NCBI GenBank assembly: GCA_964582375.1
Contig: CAZORL010000002.1
Coordinates: forward strand, 1 to 64,000
Length of the DNA: 64,000 bases
From: CAKSQF01 sp964582375
GTDB taxonomy: Bacteria; Bacillota; Clostridia; Oscillospirales; CAG-272
Direction of reading: 5' to 3'
Made by a program: the position numbers and the translations under genes. Shown one piece after another: positions 1 through 8,549 of the stretch; the stretch's first letter is position 1; every line of letters begins with the position of its first letter. The notes beneath the pieces are model-generated. The model ran no database searches and was not told where the DNA came from. It worked only from the letters and a program-made list of their open reading frames with translations.

Positions 1-325
1 CATTTTGCAGGCATTTCCCTGCATATGTTGCAAATTTTGCGCCCTTATCTATATCGAACGAGTCGATCGCCTTTATCAGTCCGATCGTTCCGATCGATAT
101 GAGATCGTCTTGTGAATCGGCATTTTGCGAATACTTTTTGACAATGTGTGCGACAAGTCGAAGATTGTGCATTATAAGCTCATCTCTTGCGTGCGCGTCC
201 CCCTCTCTTGCGCGGACAAAATACTCCCTCTCGACATCGGGTGACAGTGGAGGAGGAAAACTCCCGGCGTCATCGACCCTCAAAAAGAGGCAGATCACCG
301 ACATCAGCGTGCGAAAAATATTCAT
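1..325 (-). CDS. sigK: RNA polymerase sporulation sigma factor SigK (N-terminal part)
   Basis: The gene runs off the left edge; about 108 N-terminal residues are visible, from ATG at 325 with an AAGGAAAG ribosome site upstream. After a short hydrophobic start (MNIFRTLMSVICLFL) comes FPPPLSP, as in the SigK pro-region and region 1, then sigma-70 region 2: RDELIMHNLRLVAHIVKKY and DLISIGTIGLIKAIDSFD. SigK directs late mother-cell transcription during sporulation. It is usually made as a pro-protein, and the hydrophobic N-terminus here fits that. No skin-type interruption falls within the visible part. The identity as a sporulation sigma factor is firm; SigK rather than SigE rests on the N-terminal resemblance to pro-SigK and the PLS motif. 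Confidence 0.9.
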   Translation of the reverse strand, partial: MNIFRTLMSVICLFLRVDDAGSFPPPLSPDVEREYFVRAREGDAHARDELIMHNLRLVAHIVKKYSQNADSQDDLISIGTIGLIKAIDSFDIDKGAKFATYAGKCLQN

Positions 326-435
326 TAAAACACTTTCCTTTCTTGATCTTTTCGCATATATTCTTTACAGCCTATGCAAAAAGCGAGCGATGCAAAACAA
401 AATGTCAAAAAAAATATTTTTTTAGCCGAAAAGTC

Positions 436-464
436 TTTACATGACGATGATTTTGTGATAAAAT
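436..464 (+). promoter_or_regulatory. Sigma-A type promoter for ppx operon
   Basis: TTTACA (436-441), a 17-base spacer ending TTGTGA, then TAAAAT (459-464). The TGTGA just before the -10 matches the Gram-positive TRTG element. It sits about 70 bases before the ppx start. Confidence 0.6.
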
Positions 465-536
465 AGAAAAAAGCGTGCAATCGCAGATATCTGTGATCAC
501 GATGAAAGGACGCCCGACAAGGGCTTGGTAACTGCC

Positions 537-1484
537 ATGTTACTATCCGCAATAGACATCGGATCAAACACAATAAAGACCTCGGTATTCGAGGCATCGC
601 CAACCACTGCTGTTGAGATTGTGAGAAAGACGATCCCCGCAGGACTGATAGGACACATAAAAAACGGAGAGCTTACCGCCAAAGGGCAGTTGATACTTGT
701 ATCGGCTCTTCGCGAGCTTACCGATTTTGCGCTGTCGCAGGGTTGTAAAAAAGATAGGATCTTCCCTTTTGCAACTGCATCTTTGCGTGCCGCATCAAAC
801 TTTGACAAGGTCAGCGATGCAGTTTATGCCGAGCTTGGGCTTACCATCGATCTTATCTCGGGAGCGCGTGAGGCGCAGCTGACCTTTGACAGCCTCATAA
901 GACTTGGAGGCATACAAGACAGTGGACTGCTCATTGACCTTGGCGGCGGATCGACCGAAGTGATCGAGTTTTGCGGCAAAGAGGTAATATCGAGTCTGTC
1001 AATTCCGATGGGTGCACTTGTGCTGTATCGCAAGTTTGTGAAAAACATTCTTCCCTGCGAGAGCGAAATAATTGAAATCTCGAAATACTCAATGGACGCC
1101 TTCGAATCTGCACGCCTTATAAAAGATAACTATGAAAAGCTGTACATAAACGGCGGCTCGGGGCGTGCCATCGCCTATCTTCATTCGGTCTTATCTGGTG
1201 GCTGCGACGATCAACCGGCACTTCCGTACATTCTCTCGAAAGGCGATCTGCTTGACATGTACAAAAAGATTTCCGAGTGCGATGATGCCCTCAAGCAAGC
1301 ACTTCTTCGCATTCTGCCGACAAGGATACACACGGTCGCCCCCGCTCTTGCGGCGATCTGTGCGCTTATGGACAAGATAGGAGCATCTGAACTTGAGGTC
1401 ACAAATGCGGGCATTCGCGAGAGCTACATAAGATACATTATAGAAAAAGAGGGTATTTTTCGGCATGACGGAAAAGACTTGTAA
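537..1484 (+). CDS. ppx: Ppx/GppA family phosphatase (exopolyphosphatase-like)
   Basis: This protein of about 315 residues has the actin/ASKHA fold of the Ppx/GppA family, which hydrolyses inorganic polyphosphate or (p)ppGpp. The phosphate-1 motif AIDIGSNTIK lies at the N-terminus, and LLIDLGGGSTEVIEF is the phosphate-2 glycine-rich loop. The length equals the short one-domain Ppx form, with no C-terminal HD domain. ATG at 537 is chosen because it places the family motif close to the N-terminus; an in-frame TTG at 525 is an alternative and neither has an ideal ribosome site. The 3' end overlaps the next gene by 20 bases, so the two are probably co-translated. Whether the substrate is polyphosphate or pppGpp cannot be read from sequence. 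Confidence 0.85.
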   Translation: MLLSAIDIGSNTIKTSVFEASPTTAVEIVRKTIPAGLIGHIKNGELTAKGQLILVSALRELTDFALSQGCKKDRIFPFATASLRAASNFDKVSDAVYAELGLTIDLISGAREAQLTFDSLIRLGGIQDSGLLIDLGGGSTEVIEFCGKEVISSLSIPMGALVLYRKFVKNILPCESEIIEISKYSMDAFESARLIKDNYEKLYINGGSGRAIAYLHSVLSGGCDDQPALPYILSKGDLLDMYKKISECDDALKQALLRILPTRIHTVAPALAAICALMDKIGASELEVTNAGIRESYIRYIIEKEGIFRHDGKDL

Positions 1485-2268
1485 AATCCATACGGGCACG
1501 GAAGATGCAGACATCATGGAGGGGATGATCTCCTTTCGAAGCGTTGTTGCTGCGATAAGAGCGGGAATATCGGACAGAAAGATCGAAAATGTCTTTTTCG
1601 ACCGTGACAAAAGAGCAAAATATTCGCGACACCTCTCTTACATTGTCGCAATGAGCCACGAGCTTTCATTTGAGGTTAAATTTGTTGACGGAGAGACGAT
1701 CGATCAAATGAGCGACGGTTCCAGTCACGGTGGGATAGTAACGGTATGCACAAAGCGGCACTTGAAACCGATCGGTTCGGCTGACATTGCCGAATCGGGA
1801 GTATATTACATTCTTGACGGGCTTGAAGATCCTTACAATTTCGGCTATTCACTTCGTTCGATCTACGCGTCGGGGGCTGACGGGGTGATAATCCCCGAAA
1901 GGCAGACACTCGATTCTGCGGCAACGATCTCGCGCTCATCTGCGGGAGCGTCCGAGTTGCTGCCGATCTACACCTGCCAAAGAGGGTCGGTAATTGCGAT
2001 GTTCAAGGAGCTTGGCTACACTGCGGCAGCTGCGGATCTTGAAGATGCGACCCCGATGTGGGACAGTGATCTGCGTGCTCCGATAGTCGCGGTCATCGGC
2101 GGCGAAAAGCGCGGTATCTCTGCCGATATCGCCGACATGTGCGACATGAGAGTCTCTATAGAATACGGAAGAGATTTTCAATTATCGCTCTCGGCGGCAT
2201 CTGCGGCAACGCTGCTTTCATTCGAAATTTTGCGGCAAAACAGAGGCAAAAGCGGAAGTAACCCATAA
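1465..2268 (+). CDS. SpoU/TrmH-family RNA 2'-O-methyltransferase
   Basis: A 267-residue SPOUT-class methyltransferase, expected to methylate a ribose in rRNA or tRNA using S-adenosylmethionine. The N-terminal third (about residues 15-100) looks like the substrate-binding domain of RlmB-type enzymes. The catalytic domain shows motif 1 (LDGLEDPYNFGYSLRS, with N-x-G-x-x-x-R), motif 2 (VAVIGGEKRGIS) and motif 3 (FQLSLSAASAATLL). In motif 3 the usual SLN is SLS, a mild departure. The start overlaps ppx by 20 bases; the next start, for the unknown gene, lies 62 bases downstream. The exact RNA target is unknown. Confidence 0.8.
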   Translation: MTEKTCKIHTGTEDADIMEGMISFRSVVAAIRAGISDRKIENVFFDRDKRAKYSRHLSYIVAMSHELSFEVKFVDGETIDQMSDGSSHGGIVTVCTKRHLKPIGSADIAESGVYYILDGLEDPYNFGYSLRSIYASGADGVIIPERQTLDSAATISRSSAGASELLPIYTCQRGSVIAMFKELGYTAAAADLEDATPMWDSDLRAPIVAVIGGEKRGISADIADMCDMRVSIEYGRDFQLSLSAASAATLLSFEILRQNRGKSGSNP

Positions 2269-2275
2269 AAACAAA

Positions 2276-2336
2276 CGGCATATGATGTACCAAATGCGGA
2301 AATGACCAACATTTCCGAAAAGGAGATCATATGCCG
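2276..2336 (+). promoter_or_regulatory. Hairpin spanning ribosome site and start codon of the gene at 2331
   Basis: CGGCATATGAT (2276-2286) is the exact reverse complement of ATCATATGCCG (2326-2336), and inside it CGGAAAT (2297-2303) pairs with ATTTCCG (2311-2317). The AAGGAG ribosome site lies in the internal loop and the ATG at 2331 lies in the closing 3' arm, so folding would hide the start codon. The arm is followed by TTTCTTT, so it might also act as a weak terminator for the methyltransferase gene. Confidence 0.6.
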
Positions 2337-3344
2337 TTTCTTTACAGTTATCCGAACAAGGTCGCGGACAGTCGATCGATCTGTTTCGACCTGCCCGACA
2401 GACACTACCGCGAAAGATACATAATACGCGGAGGAAGCAGAAAAATGAAGAGTGAGTTTCTGAGAAAAGCAGCCGATGCCTTTCCCGAGAGCATCAAGAT
2501 CATATCACCGCCATGGCAGATAACCGCCGTATCGATTGGAGATGTGCTGATAACACTTCCGACAGGGATGATCGATGTTAAGCCTACCGACACAGATCTA
2601 TCACTGACAGACATTCTTCCGAGAAAGATGCTCACGATGCTCGGCGGTGAGATCGTCAGCAAAAGTGATGAAAAGAAGGATCTTGAAAAGACAAATTCCC
2701 TGCTCTCGGACATATTTTTCTGTCTCGAAAGCAGTGCGGCACGATTAATGTCGGAGACTTTTCTTTCCGAAAAGGCGGAAAAATTTGCAAACAGATTTGC
2801 CGCCGCCATGCAAGCACCGATCGGGGGCGGACACATAAAATACAGAACATGTTACGCAAGGTGTGCGGGGGGGATCGTTTGCTCCGGCGAGTACACGAAC
2901 AGGGCAATGCGGATATATGCGGTATCCGACAAGTACGGGGTGGGCGATCTTCTGCTTGCGGCAATGAAAAAAGCGCTTGTTTCGCGAGAGGTCGATCTGA
3001 TATGCTGCAGCGATCAAAGCGGGCGGCATCTCGGGATATACATAGAGTCTGCGGCAGTCTTCATCGGCAGGGTCGACTCTGCCGTCGAGGTCAACAAGGT
3101 CATAAATACCGACAGATTCGTCTCGGACATCGCGGTTCAAAACAAGCATTTCATCAAAAAAATGCTCCGAGCAAGAGAGGAGATCGGAGCATTTTATGAA
3201 GAAAATAATGCGTGCATCGAAAAGATCGAATGCAAGCTCGACACGATCTTTGACGGCATGCTTGACAGGTCGGCTTTCGATGCCCTTTGCGACAGGGTCA
3301 CAAAAGAGATCAGCTCATCAAACACAGGCGAATGTGACAAATGA
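2331..3344 (+). CDS. Conserved-type protein with two degenerate P-loop modules, function unknown
   Basis: A 337-residue protein preceded by AAGGAGATCAT-ATG. I do not recognise a characterised homologue. The layout resembles clostridial hypothetical ATPases that carry two P-loop NTPase modules (the PRK06851-like group). Module one has RYIIRGGSRKMKSEFLRKA, where a Walker A loop would sit but the second conserved Gly is Met. Module two has RIYAVSDKYGVGDLLLAAMK at the equivalent place, with the Walker Lys and Ser replaced by Gly and Asp, followed by VDLICCSDQ and LGIYIESAAVFIG, which fits the family pattern. A hydrophilic tail follows. If the comparison is right, both nucleotide sites are damaged. 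The 3' end overlaps the convergent ispE by 27 bases. A hairpin covers its translation start. Confidence 0.55.
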   Translation: MPFLYSYPNKVADSRSICFDLPDRHYRERYIIRGGSRKMKSEFLRKAADAFPESIKIISPPWQITAVSIGDVLITLPTGMIDVKPTDTDLSLTDILPRKMLTMLGGEIVSKSDEKKDLEKTNSLLSDIFFCLESSAARLMSETFLSEKAEKFANRFAAAMQAPIGGGHIKYRTCYARCAGGIVCSGEYTNRAMRIYAVSDKYGVGDLLLAAMKKALVSREVDLICCSDQSGRHLGIYIESAAVFIGRVDSAVEVNKVINTDRFVSDIAVQNKHFIKKMLRAREEIGAFYEENNACIEKIECKLDTIFDGMLDRSAFDALCDRVTKEISSSNTGECDK

Positions 3345-4175
3345 GCTGTAGCCCATCTCACAGAGCTTATCCGCCGAGCGTTCCGCCAGATCGTGATCCG
3401 AGAAAATTCCGAACACCGACGGACCGCTGCCGCTCATGAGCGAGCAAAGCGCGCCGTACTCAAGCATTGTTTGTTTTGCGACAGAGACAGCGGGGCGGAC
3501 ACTCATGACGACCTGCTCAAAGGCGTTGTAAACGCCTGCGCATATACCGAAAATATCGCCGCTCTCAAGCATTGCGACCATATTGTCAGAGCTTTTTTCT
3601 CCGCACGGTACACTGCCGTATGCCTCTTTTGTCGAGACTCCGTCGCCGCCCTTTGCTATTACGATCGCCATCTCGCGCGAGAGCGACTTTATCGGTGTGA
3701 GAACATCGCCGATCCCGATCGCTCTCGCCGCACCTCCGATCATACAAAAAGGGACATCCGCACCGAGACTGCCGCCGAGCTTTAAGAGTCTGTCGTGACC
3801 GAGAACACAAAATTGCTTTTCCATAAGCAAAAGCACGCCCGCCGCATCTGTCGAACCTCCCGCAAGTCCTGCGGCTACGGGAATATTCTTTTCAATGTTT
3901 ATGTGAACATCGACATCCACGATCGATGCCGCCTCGATATATTTTTTTGCCGCACGCGAGGCGATATTGTTTTCGGGATCGGAAAGCGACTCATCGGTAC
4001 ATGAAAGCGTCACCATTCCCGAACCCTCGGAGAAAGTCAGACTTACGACATCGCAAAGATCGACCGCCTGCATGATTGTATCGATATTGTGGTATCCGTC
4101 CGGGCGAGTGGTGCCGACCTCGAGAAATAGATTTATCTTGGCAGGGCAAAAGATGGTCTCGGTTTGTGTATTCAT
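3318..4175 (-). CDS. ispE: 4-diphosphocytidyl-2-C-methyl-D-erythritol kinase
   Basis: A 285-residue GHMP-family kinase that phosphorylates CDP-methylerythritol with ATP in the MEP pathway to isoprenoid precursors. Diagnostic signatures are AKINLFLEVG and RPDGYHNIDTIMQAV near the N-terminus, the GHMP ATP loop PVAAGLAGGSTDAAG (about residues 95-110) and the C-terminal LMSGSGPSVFGIF. The length is normal. It follows the DUF362 gene on the same strand by 13 bases. ispD and ispF lie about 30 kb away, so the MEP genes are split. The upstream ribosome site is weak (AAAAGAG). Confidence 0.95.
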   Translation of the reverse strand: MNTQTETIFCPAKINLFLEVGTTRPDGYHNIDTIMQAVDLCDVVSLTFSEGSGMVTLSCTDESLSDPENNIASRAAKKYIEAASIVDVDVHINIEKNIPVAAGLAGGSTDAAGVLLLMEKQFCVLGHDRLLKLGGSLGADVPFCMIGGAARAIGIGDVLTPIKSLSREMAIVIAKGGDGVSTKEAYGSVPCGEKSSDNMVAMLESGDIFGICAGVYNAFEQVVMSVRPAVSVAKQTMLEYGALCSLMSGSGPSVFGIFSDHDLAERSADKLCEMGYSSFVTFACV

Positions 4176-4188
4176 GTTTTTTCTCTTT

Positions 4189-5322
4189 TCACTTCAAATT
4201 TGCAACTATCAAACTGTGTTTTATCTTCACGGCGTCATGTGGGCAAAGCTCCTGACAGCAAAAGCATTTTATACAGTTTTCGGGGTGGATCACCGCGACA
4301 TGCTTTTTGGTATCTATCGTAATGGTCTTCTTCGGGCATGATCGAAAGCATTCTCCGCAACAAACGCACTTTTTCGGAGAAACGATCGGACGAGGCTCGA
4401 ACAGGCGCATGAGTCTTGAGTCGGACAAAAATCTGACAAGCCCTTTTTTGCTGTCGGGCGGGACAAAATCGGAGATTCGAACATTTTCGATCTTTTCTCC
4501 GATCAGCTCGATCTCATCATCGGAAAACAGTCCTCTCTCTTTCGATATTCTGACGGTAGACGATCTGCCGTCAAATGACACAACTCTTTCGCAGACGGCA
4601 TCTGTCTCGAACGGGTCATTGCCCGCGACAACAAGTCCGAGTGCCCTCGGCTTTCCGTTTGTCGGTCCGTTTCCCTCCATCGCAACGACCGCATCAACGA
4701 TATTTATCATTTGGGTGCGAGATCGATGCATGGCGCAAAGATCGACGAGCATTGACGAAAAATCGTCAAGATCGGGAAATCTGGCGTGCATCTCGAGCTT
4801 TTCAGTCCCGGGAACACTTCCGAAAAGATTTTTAACGGCAGCAGACAGGGTGGTCAGACCGTGGGTCTTGAGTTTTGACAGATTGATTATAACATCCGCA
4901 TCCGCAAGCGGCTTAATTATGTGAAAACGTCTTACGCTCTCACCCTGCGGATGATCGATCATCACTGCCGATGTGTCGAAATTAAGTCTCGCTCCGCATT
5001 CTTTCGCCGCACCTTCAATGCCGCAAACACGGTACGCACCGACGAGGGCACTCTCGCTATAAGGCCCTGACGGGCTTTCGGCGACAGTGACACTTGCAGC
5101 ACCTCGGGAGAGTGCGGCGCGTGTCACTGCGACCAAAAATGACGGATGGGTCGTTCCTGCGGCGGACGGTTCCATTTTTCTGACAAGGTTTGGCTTTATA
5201 ACAACATTCTTCCCCGAAAGCGAACCATCGCCATAGCCAAGAAGATCAAACATCTCGGACAATGCCGACGTCACGCAGTCTATATCATAATCGCAAACTT
5301 TTTTAATACATACACGACCCAT
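4189..5322 (-). CDS. DUF362 protein with C-terminal 2[4Fe-4S] ferredoxin domain
   Basis: A 377-residue protein with GAGGAA before its ATG. Residues about 38-240 form the DUF362 domain (VVIKPNLVRK; VIINLSKLKTHGLTTLSAAV; KNLFGSVPG). The last 65 residues hold two cysteine clusters, CVCCGECFRSCP and CIKCFCCQELCP, of the bacterial ferredoxin type, each able to ligand a [4Fe-4S] cluster. DUF362-ferredoxin fusions are common in anaerobic Clostridia and presumed to be redox proteins of unknown substrate. It precedes ispE closely; the reductive MEP steps use ferredoxin-type electrons, but a link is only a guess. Confidence 0.85.
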   Translation of the reverse strand: MGRVCIKKVCDYDIDCVTSALSEMFDLLGYGDGSLSGKNVVIKPNLVRKMEPSAAGTTHPSFLVAVTRAALSRGAASVTVAESPSGPYSESALVGAYRVCGIEGAAKECGARLNFDTSAVMIDHPQGESVRRFHIIKPLADADVIINLSKLKTHGLTTLSAAVKNLFGSVPGTEKLEMHARFPDLDDFSSMLVDLCAMHRSRTQMINIVDAVVAMEGNGPTNGKPRALGLVVAGNDPFETDAVCERVVSFDGRSSTVRISKERGLFSDDEIELIGEKIENVRISDFVPPDSKKGLVRFLSDSRLMRLFEPRPIVSPKKCVCCGECFRSCPKKTITIDTKKHVAVIHPENCIKCFCCQELCPHDAVKIKHSLIVANLK

Positions 5323-5405
5323 AAGCGTTCATTCCTCACAGTAAGATCTGTCTGCTCTATTTTAGCATAAAACAAAAAAATTTTCAATAGATTTTGCAAT
5401 AACTC

Positions 5406-5434
5406 TTGATTTTAATTAAAATATGTTGTAAAAT
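5406..5434 (+). promoter_or_regulatory. Promoter for AI-2E family permease gene
   Basis: TTGATT (5406-5411), 17-base spacer, TAAAAT (5429-5434), 35 bases before the start codon. The TTGTAAAAT context is A+T rich. It diverges from the DUF362-ispE pair. Confidence 0.55.
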
Positions 5435-5468
5435 AAGAGCGGCAAAGCTACAGAGAGGGATGTTAACA

Positions 5469-6872
5469 ATGAAGAAGAATAAAAAATACACAACACTTGC
5501 CTTTTATGCGTGTATCGTGATCTTGTTTGCGATAATATGCGTATATTTTCTTCTCGGTATTGACAAAAACAGATATTCGGGGCTTTTTTCGAAGATCCAC
5601 GGCGTGCTGCTGAAAATCTTCATCGGTGCGGTAGTTGCGTACATACTGAACCCGATAGTCAATTTTTTCGAGCATTGGGTGTTCGTTAAACGTTCGGCAA
5701 GACGCGTGATACTTGACAGACGAAAGCTGGCAAAGGCACGCGGTGAAGAGATGCCGCTCGTGCAGATGTTTGACGAGACCGGTAAACTGTACGAGCAGTA
5801 CAGGCGTGAGCAACACGAGATCGCCCTCACACAGTATCAAGCCAAAGCAAAGTCACGCGGCAAGAAAAAGGGATTTTTCAAAAAGTTCGGCAAAAAAGAG
5901 CCGACGCTTAAGCTCCATCCTTTCAGAGGGCTGTCGATACTTTGCACACTGCTTATCTTTTTCGGCGTGATAGGTCTGCTTGTATGGGCAGTCGCTCCGC
6001 AGATATCGCAGACAGCGGTCGATCTTGTCGGCAGGCTGACCGATTTTTCGCAGTCGATATACGACACCGTCCAATCGCTCTCCGAAAACGAGACGATCGC
6101 TGAGGTGATAGAAACATTAAACGACAACGGGATCGACATCGTTGCCAAGATCCGTGATGCGAGCAATTCTCTTATCGATCTGCTCAACAAGACCCCGCAA
6201 ATGCTTTTCGATTTCGTTTCGTCCCTTTGGGAGGGCTTGTACAGCTCTCTTATCGGACTCATTTTCGCAATATATTTCCTTTTCTCAAAGGAAATGCTTC
6301 TTTCACAGTTTAAGGCACTTATGAACAGCTTTCTGCCCGACAGAGCCTGCTATTGGGTCAAATTTATCATAAATGACATCGATCTCAAGTTCGGCAAATT
6401 CATCGAGGGAAAGCTTATCGACTCGCTGATAATCGGCATTCTTTCCTTTTTCGTATTCATCATATTCGGCATTCCCTATGCGGCAATGATCGCTCTTATC
6501 GTCGGCGTCACGAATGTAATTCCCTTCTTTGGTCCTTTCATGGGAGCGATCCCGTCGGCGGCGATCATTCTTATAACCGAGCCGGGCAAGACGATTCTTT
6601 TCATCATTTTGATCATCGTCATACAGCAGCTTGACGGAAATCTGATCGGTCCGTACATTCTCGGAGACTCGCTCGAACTGCCGCCCGTATGGATAATGAC
6701 GGCGATCATCGTGATGGGTGGACTGTTTGGCTTTTTCGGAATGTTCTTCGGCGTGCCGATCTTCGCGGTCATCCTGACGCTCGTAAAAGAGCTTGCATCG
6801 ATATCAAGGCATAAAAAAGCCGTCCGCGCCGCATCCAAGCAAAGCGAGGACGATACATCAAACGGACAGTGA
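5469..6872 (+). CDS. AI-2E family transporter (PF01594-type permease)
   Basis: A membrane protein of 467 residues. The start is ATG 5469, eight bases after GAGAGGGA; an in-frame upstream ATG at 5460 overlaps that ribosome site. Hydrophobic segments occur near residues 8-30, 50-72, then about 165-190 and several towards the C-terminus, including the family signature region around PFFGPFMGAIPSAAIIL and GGLFGFFGMFFGVPIFAVI. Family members are about 350 residues; the extra length is a strongly basic hydrophilic insertion between the second and third segments (roughly residues 78-160, rich in R and K). The substrate of this family is mostly unknown; some members are sodium/proton antiporters. Confidence 0.85.
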   Translation: MKKNKKYTTLAFYACIVILFAIICVYFLLGIDKNRYSGLFSKIHGVLLKIFIGAVVAYILNPIVNFFEHWVFVKRSARRVILDRRKLAKARGEEMPLVQMFDETGKLYEQYRREQHEIALTQYQAKAKSRGKKKGFFKKFGKKEPTLKLHPFRGLSILCTLLIFFGVIGLLVWAVAPQISQTAVDLVGRLTDFSQSIYDTVQSLSENETIAEVIETLNDNGIDIVAKIRDASNSLIDLLNKTPQMLFDFVSSLWEGLYSSLIGLIFAIYFLFSKEMLLSQFKALMNSFLPDRACYWVKFIINDIDLKFGKFIEGKLIDSLIIGILSFFVFIIFGIPYAAMIALIVGVTNVIPFFGPFMGAIPSAAIILITEPGKTILFIILIIVIQQLDGNLIGPYILGDSLELPPVWIMTAIIVMGGLFGFFGMFFGVPIFAVILTLVKELASISRHKKAVRAASKQSEDDTSNGQ

Positions 6873-6884
6873 CAACATAAAAAG

Positions 6885-6931
6885 GGCTGTCTCAAATGCA
6901 GGTTAATGAGCATTTGAGACAGCCTTGTGTT
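6885..6931. terminator. Bidirectional intrinsic terminator with GGCTGTCTCAAATGC stem
   Basis: A perfect 15-base inverted repeat, GGCTGTCTCAAATGC (6885-6899) and GCATTTGAGACAGCC (6910-6924), follows the permease stop. On the minus strand it is followed by CTTTTTATG after the small peptide gene; on the plus strand by TTGTGTTTTTT. A near-identical stem recurs at 30377-30410. Confidence 0.8.
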
Positions 6932-6940
6932 TTTTCTGAT

Positions 6941-7084
6941 CTACCATTCAAAGCTCGGCATTATGCCGCTTTTGATCTCAGAAAGAAGTACGACATCGCA
7001 TCTGTCGCATGTCACGATCAGAGCGATCGGTTTGATATAATCCTTCTTTTCTTTGGCAGATATTGTCTGATCTTCACTTTTCAT
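6941..7084 (-). CDS. Small peptide (47 residues) of the Y-x(2)-P-x-A-x-I type
   Basis: A short gene on the minus strand, 66 bases downstream of mgtE, with a very strong AGGAGGTA ribosome site eight bases before ATG 7084 and the bidirectional terminator straight after its TAG. The product starts MKSEDQTISAKEKKDY, continues KPIALIVTCDRCDVVLLSE and ends MPSFEW. Its pattern, an aromatic residue followed by P-x-A-x-I, a hydrophobic stretch, Asp-Val/Ile and a P-x-[FL]-E-[FW] end, is shared with the 35-residue product at 17426. Similar short peptides occur widely in gut Clostridia; I know of no established role. Two Cys residues (C-D-R-C) could bind metal or be modified. Confidence 0.6.
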   Translation of the reverse strand: MKSEDQTISAKEKKDYIKPIALIVTCDRCDVVLLSEIKSGIMPSFEW

Positions 7085-7150
7085 GGCGATACCTCCTGCA
7101 TTTGTCAATGCAAGTATTGCCGTTTTATAAAAAGATCAATCATTTTTCGG

Positions 7151-8521
7151 TCAAATGTGCAAAATTGCTCTTGCAAATCCGAAATAGATAAGAAGCGACA
7201 CGGCGTCAACGACGGTCGTTATGAACGGAGATGCCATAACGGCAGGGTCAAAACCGATCTTTTGTGCGATGATCGGCATGGAACAGCCGATTATTTTGGC
7301 AATCAAGACGGTAGCAAAGAGCGTCAGGCAAACCACGGCGATAACCGAAAGCGTGAGTCCGTCGGTGCGAAGAAGAAGTTTATCGACAAGCAGGATCTTG
7401 AGAAAATTTGCCGCAGCGAGCGTGAGTCCGCAGAAAAAGGACACGCGAAGCTCCTTCCACTGAACGCGGAAAATGTCGCGAAATTCTATCTCTTGGAGCG
7501 ACAGGCCGCGAATGACTGTGACCGATGCCTGTGAGCCCGAATTTCCGCCCGTGTCCATGAGCATCGGGATAAATGCCGTAAGTGCGACAGATGCGGCAAG
7601 TGCGTCCTCGAATTTTGTGATAATGATCCCGGTAAAGGTTGCGGATATCATGAGGAGCAGAAGCCAGGGTATCCTCGATTTCCAGATCGAAAATACACTC
7701 GTTTTAAGATATTGTTCGTCCGACGGTGTAATACCCGCCATGACCTGAATATCCTCCTCGACCTCCTCGGAAATGACGTCCATTGCATCATCATAGGTGA
7801 CGATACCGACCAGTCTGTTTTCGGCATCAACGACCGGAAGTGCCAAAAAGCCATACTCAAGGAATATCGTACCGACCTGTTCCTTGTCCTCAAGGGTGTT
7901 AACGCTTATTATGTTGGTCTCCATTATATCCGAGATCAGCTTTTTGTCTGTAATGAGCATATCCTTGACCGTAACGACACCGATAAGATGCCTGTTTCTG
8001 TCGGTGACATAGCAGGTGTAAACGGTCTCTTTGTCGACTCCCGTTTTCTTTATCGTGTCAAACGCATCGGATATGGTCATGTCGGGTTTGAGCGACACAT
8101 ATTCGACTGTCATCACACTCCCCGCACTGTCACTCGGGTAATTGAGTATCTCATTGATCGATTTACGCATATCGCTGTCGGCGTTTGCAAGTATCCTGCT
8201 GACAACGTTTGCGGGCATTTCCTCGATGAGGTCAACCGTATCGTCGATAAACATTTCGCTGAGCACGTCGGCAAGCTCTCTGTCCGAAAAGCTCTTTATC
8301 AGCTTTTCCTGCACATCGTGATCCATCTCGACAAATGCCTCTGCCGCCTGTTCTTTGGGGAGAAGTCTGAAAAGGAGCGGTCGTCGTTCATCGGGTATCT
8401 CCGACAGTATCTCAGCAAGATCTATCGGGTTTTCACATTTTAATCTTTCTCTGACCTGCCCGATCTTTCTGGCGTCAAGCAGTTCGAGTATCTCTTCGTT
8501 GTTCGTGATATCTCTTTCCAT
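7151..8521 (-). CDS. mgtE: Magnesium transporter MgtE
   Basis: A 456-residue magnesium channel. From the N-terminus: the superhelical MgtE N domain (about residues 10-120, with IPDERRPLLFRLLP), two CBS domains (about 130-255, including YPSDSAGSVMTVEYVSL and RLVGIVTYDDAMDVI), a plug helix, and five membrane helices from residue about 280, with LMDTGGNSGSQAS, the conserved pore region. The CBS and N domains sense cytoplasmic magnesium and gate the pore. The start at 8521 has AAAGGAGAG seven bases upstream; an upstream in-frame ATG at 8551 lies in the leader terminator and is unlikely. The small peptide gene follows downstream. Confidence 0.95.
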   Translation of the reverse strand: MERDITNNEEILELLDARKIGQVRERLKCENPIDLAEILSEIPDERRPLLFRLLPKEQAAEAFVEMDHDVQEKLIKSFSDRELADVLSEMFIDDTVDLIEEMPANVVSRILANADSDMRKSINEILNYPSDSAGSVMTVEYVSLKPDMTISDAFDTIKKTGVDKETVYTCYVTDRNRHLIGVVTVKDMLITDKKLISDIMETNIISVNTLEDKEQVGTIFLEYGFLALPVVDAENRLVGIVTYDDAMDVISEEVEEDIQVMAGITPSDEQYLKTSVFSIWKSRIPWLLLLMISATFTGIIITKFEDALAASVALTAFIPMLMDTGGNSGSQASVTVIRGLSLQEIEFRDIFRVQWKELRVSFFCGLTLAAANFLKILLVDKLLLRTDGLTLSVIAVVCLTLFATVLIAKIIGCSMPIIAQKIGFDPAVMASPFITTVVDAVSLLIYFGFARAILHI

Positions 8522-8549
8522 CGCGATCTCTCCTTTCGCTGTCGGCAAC

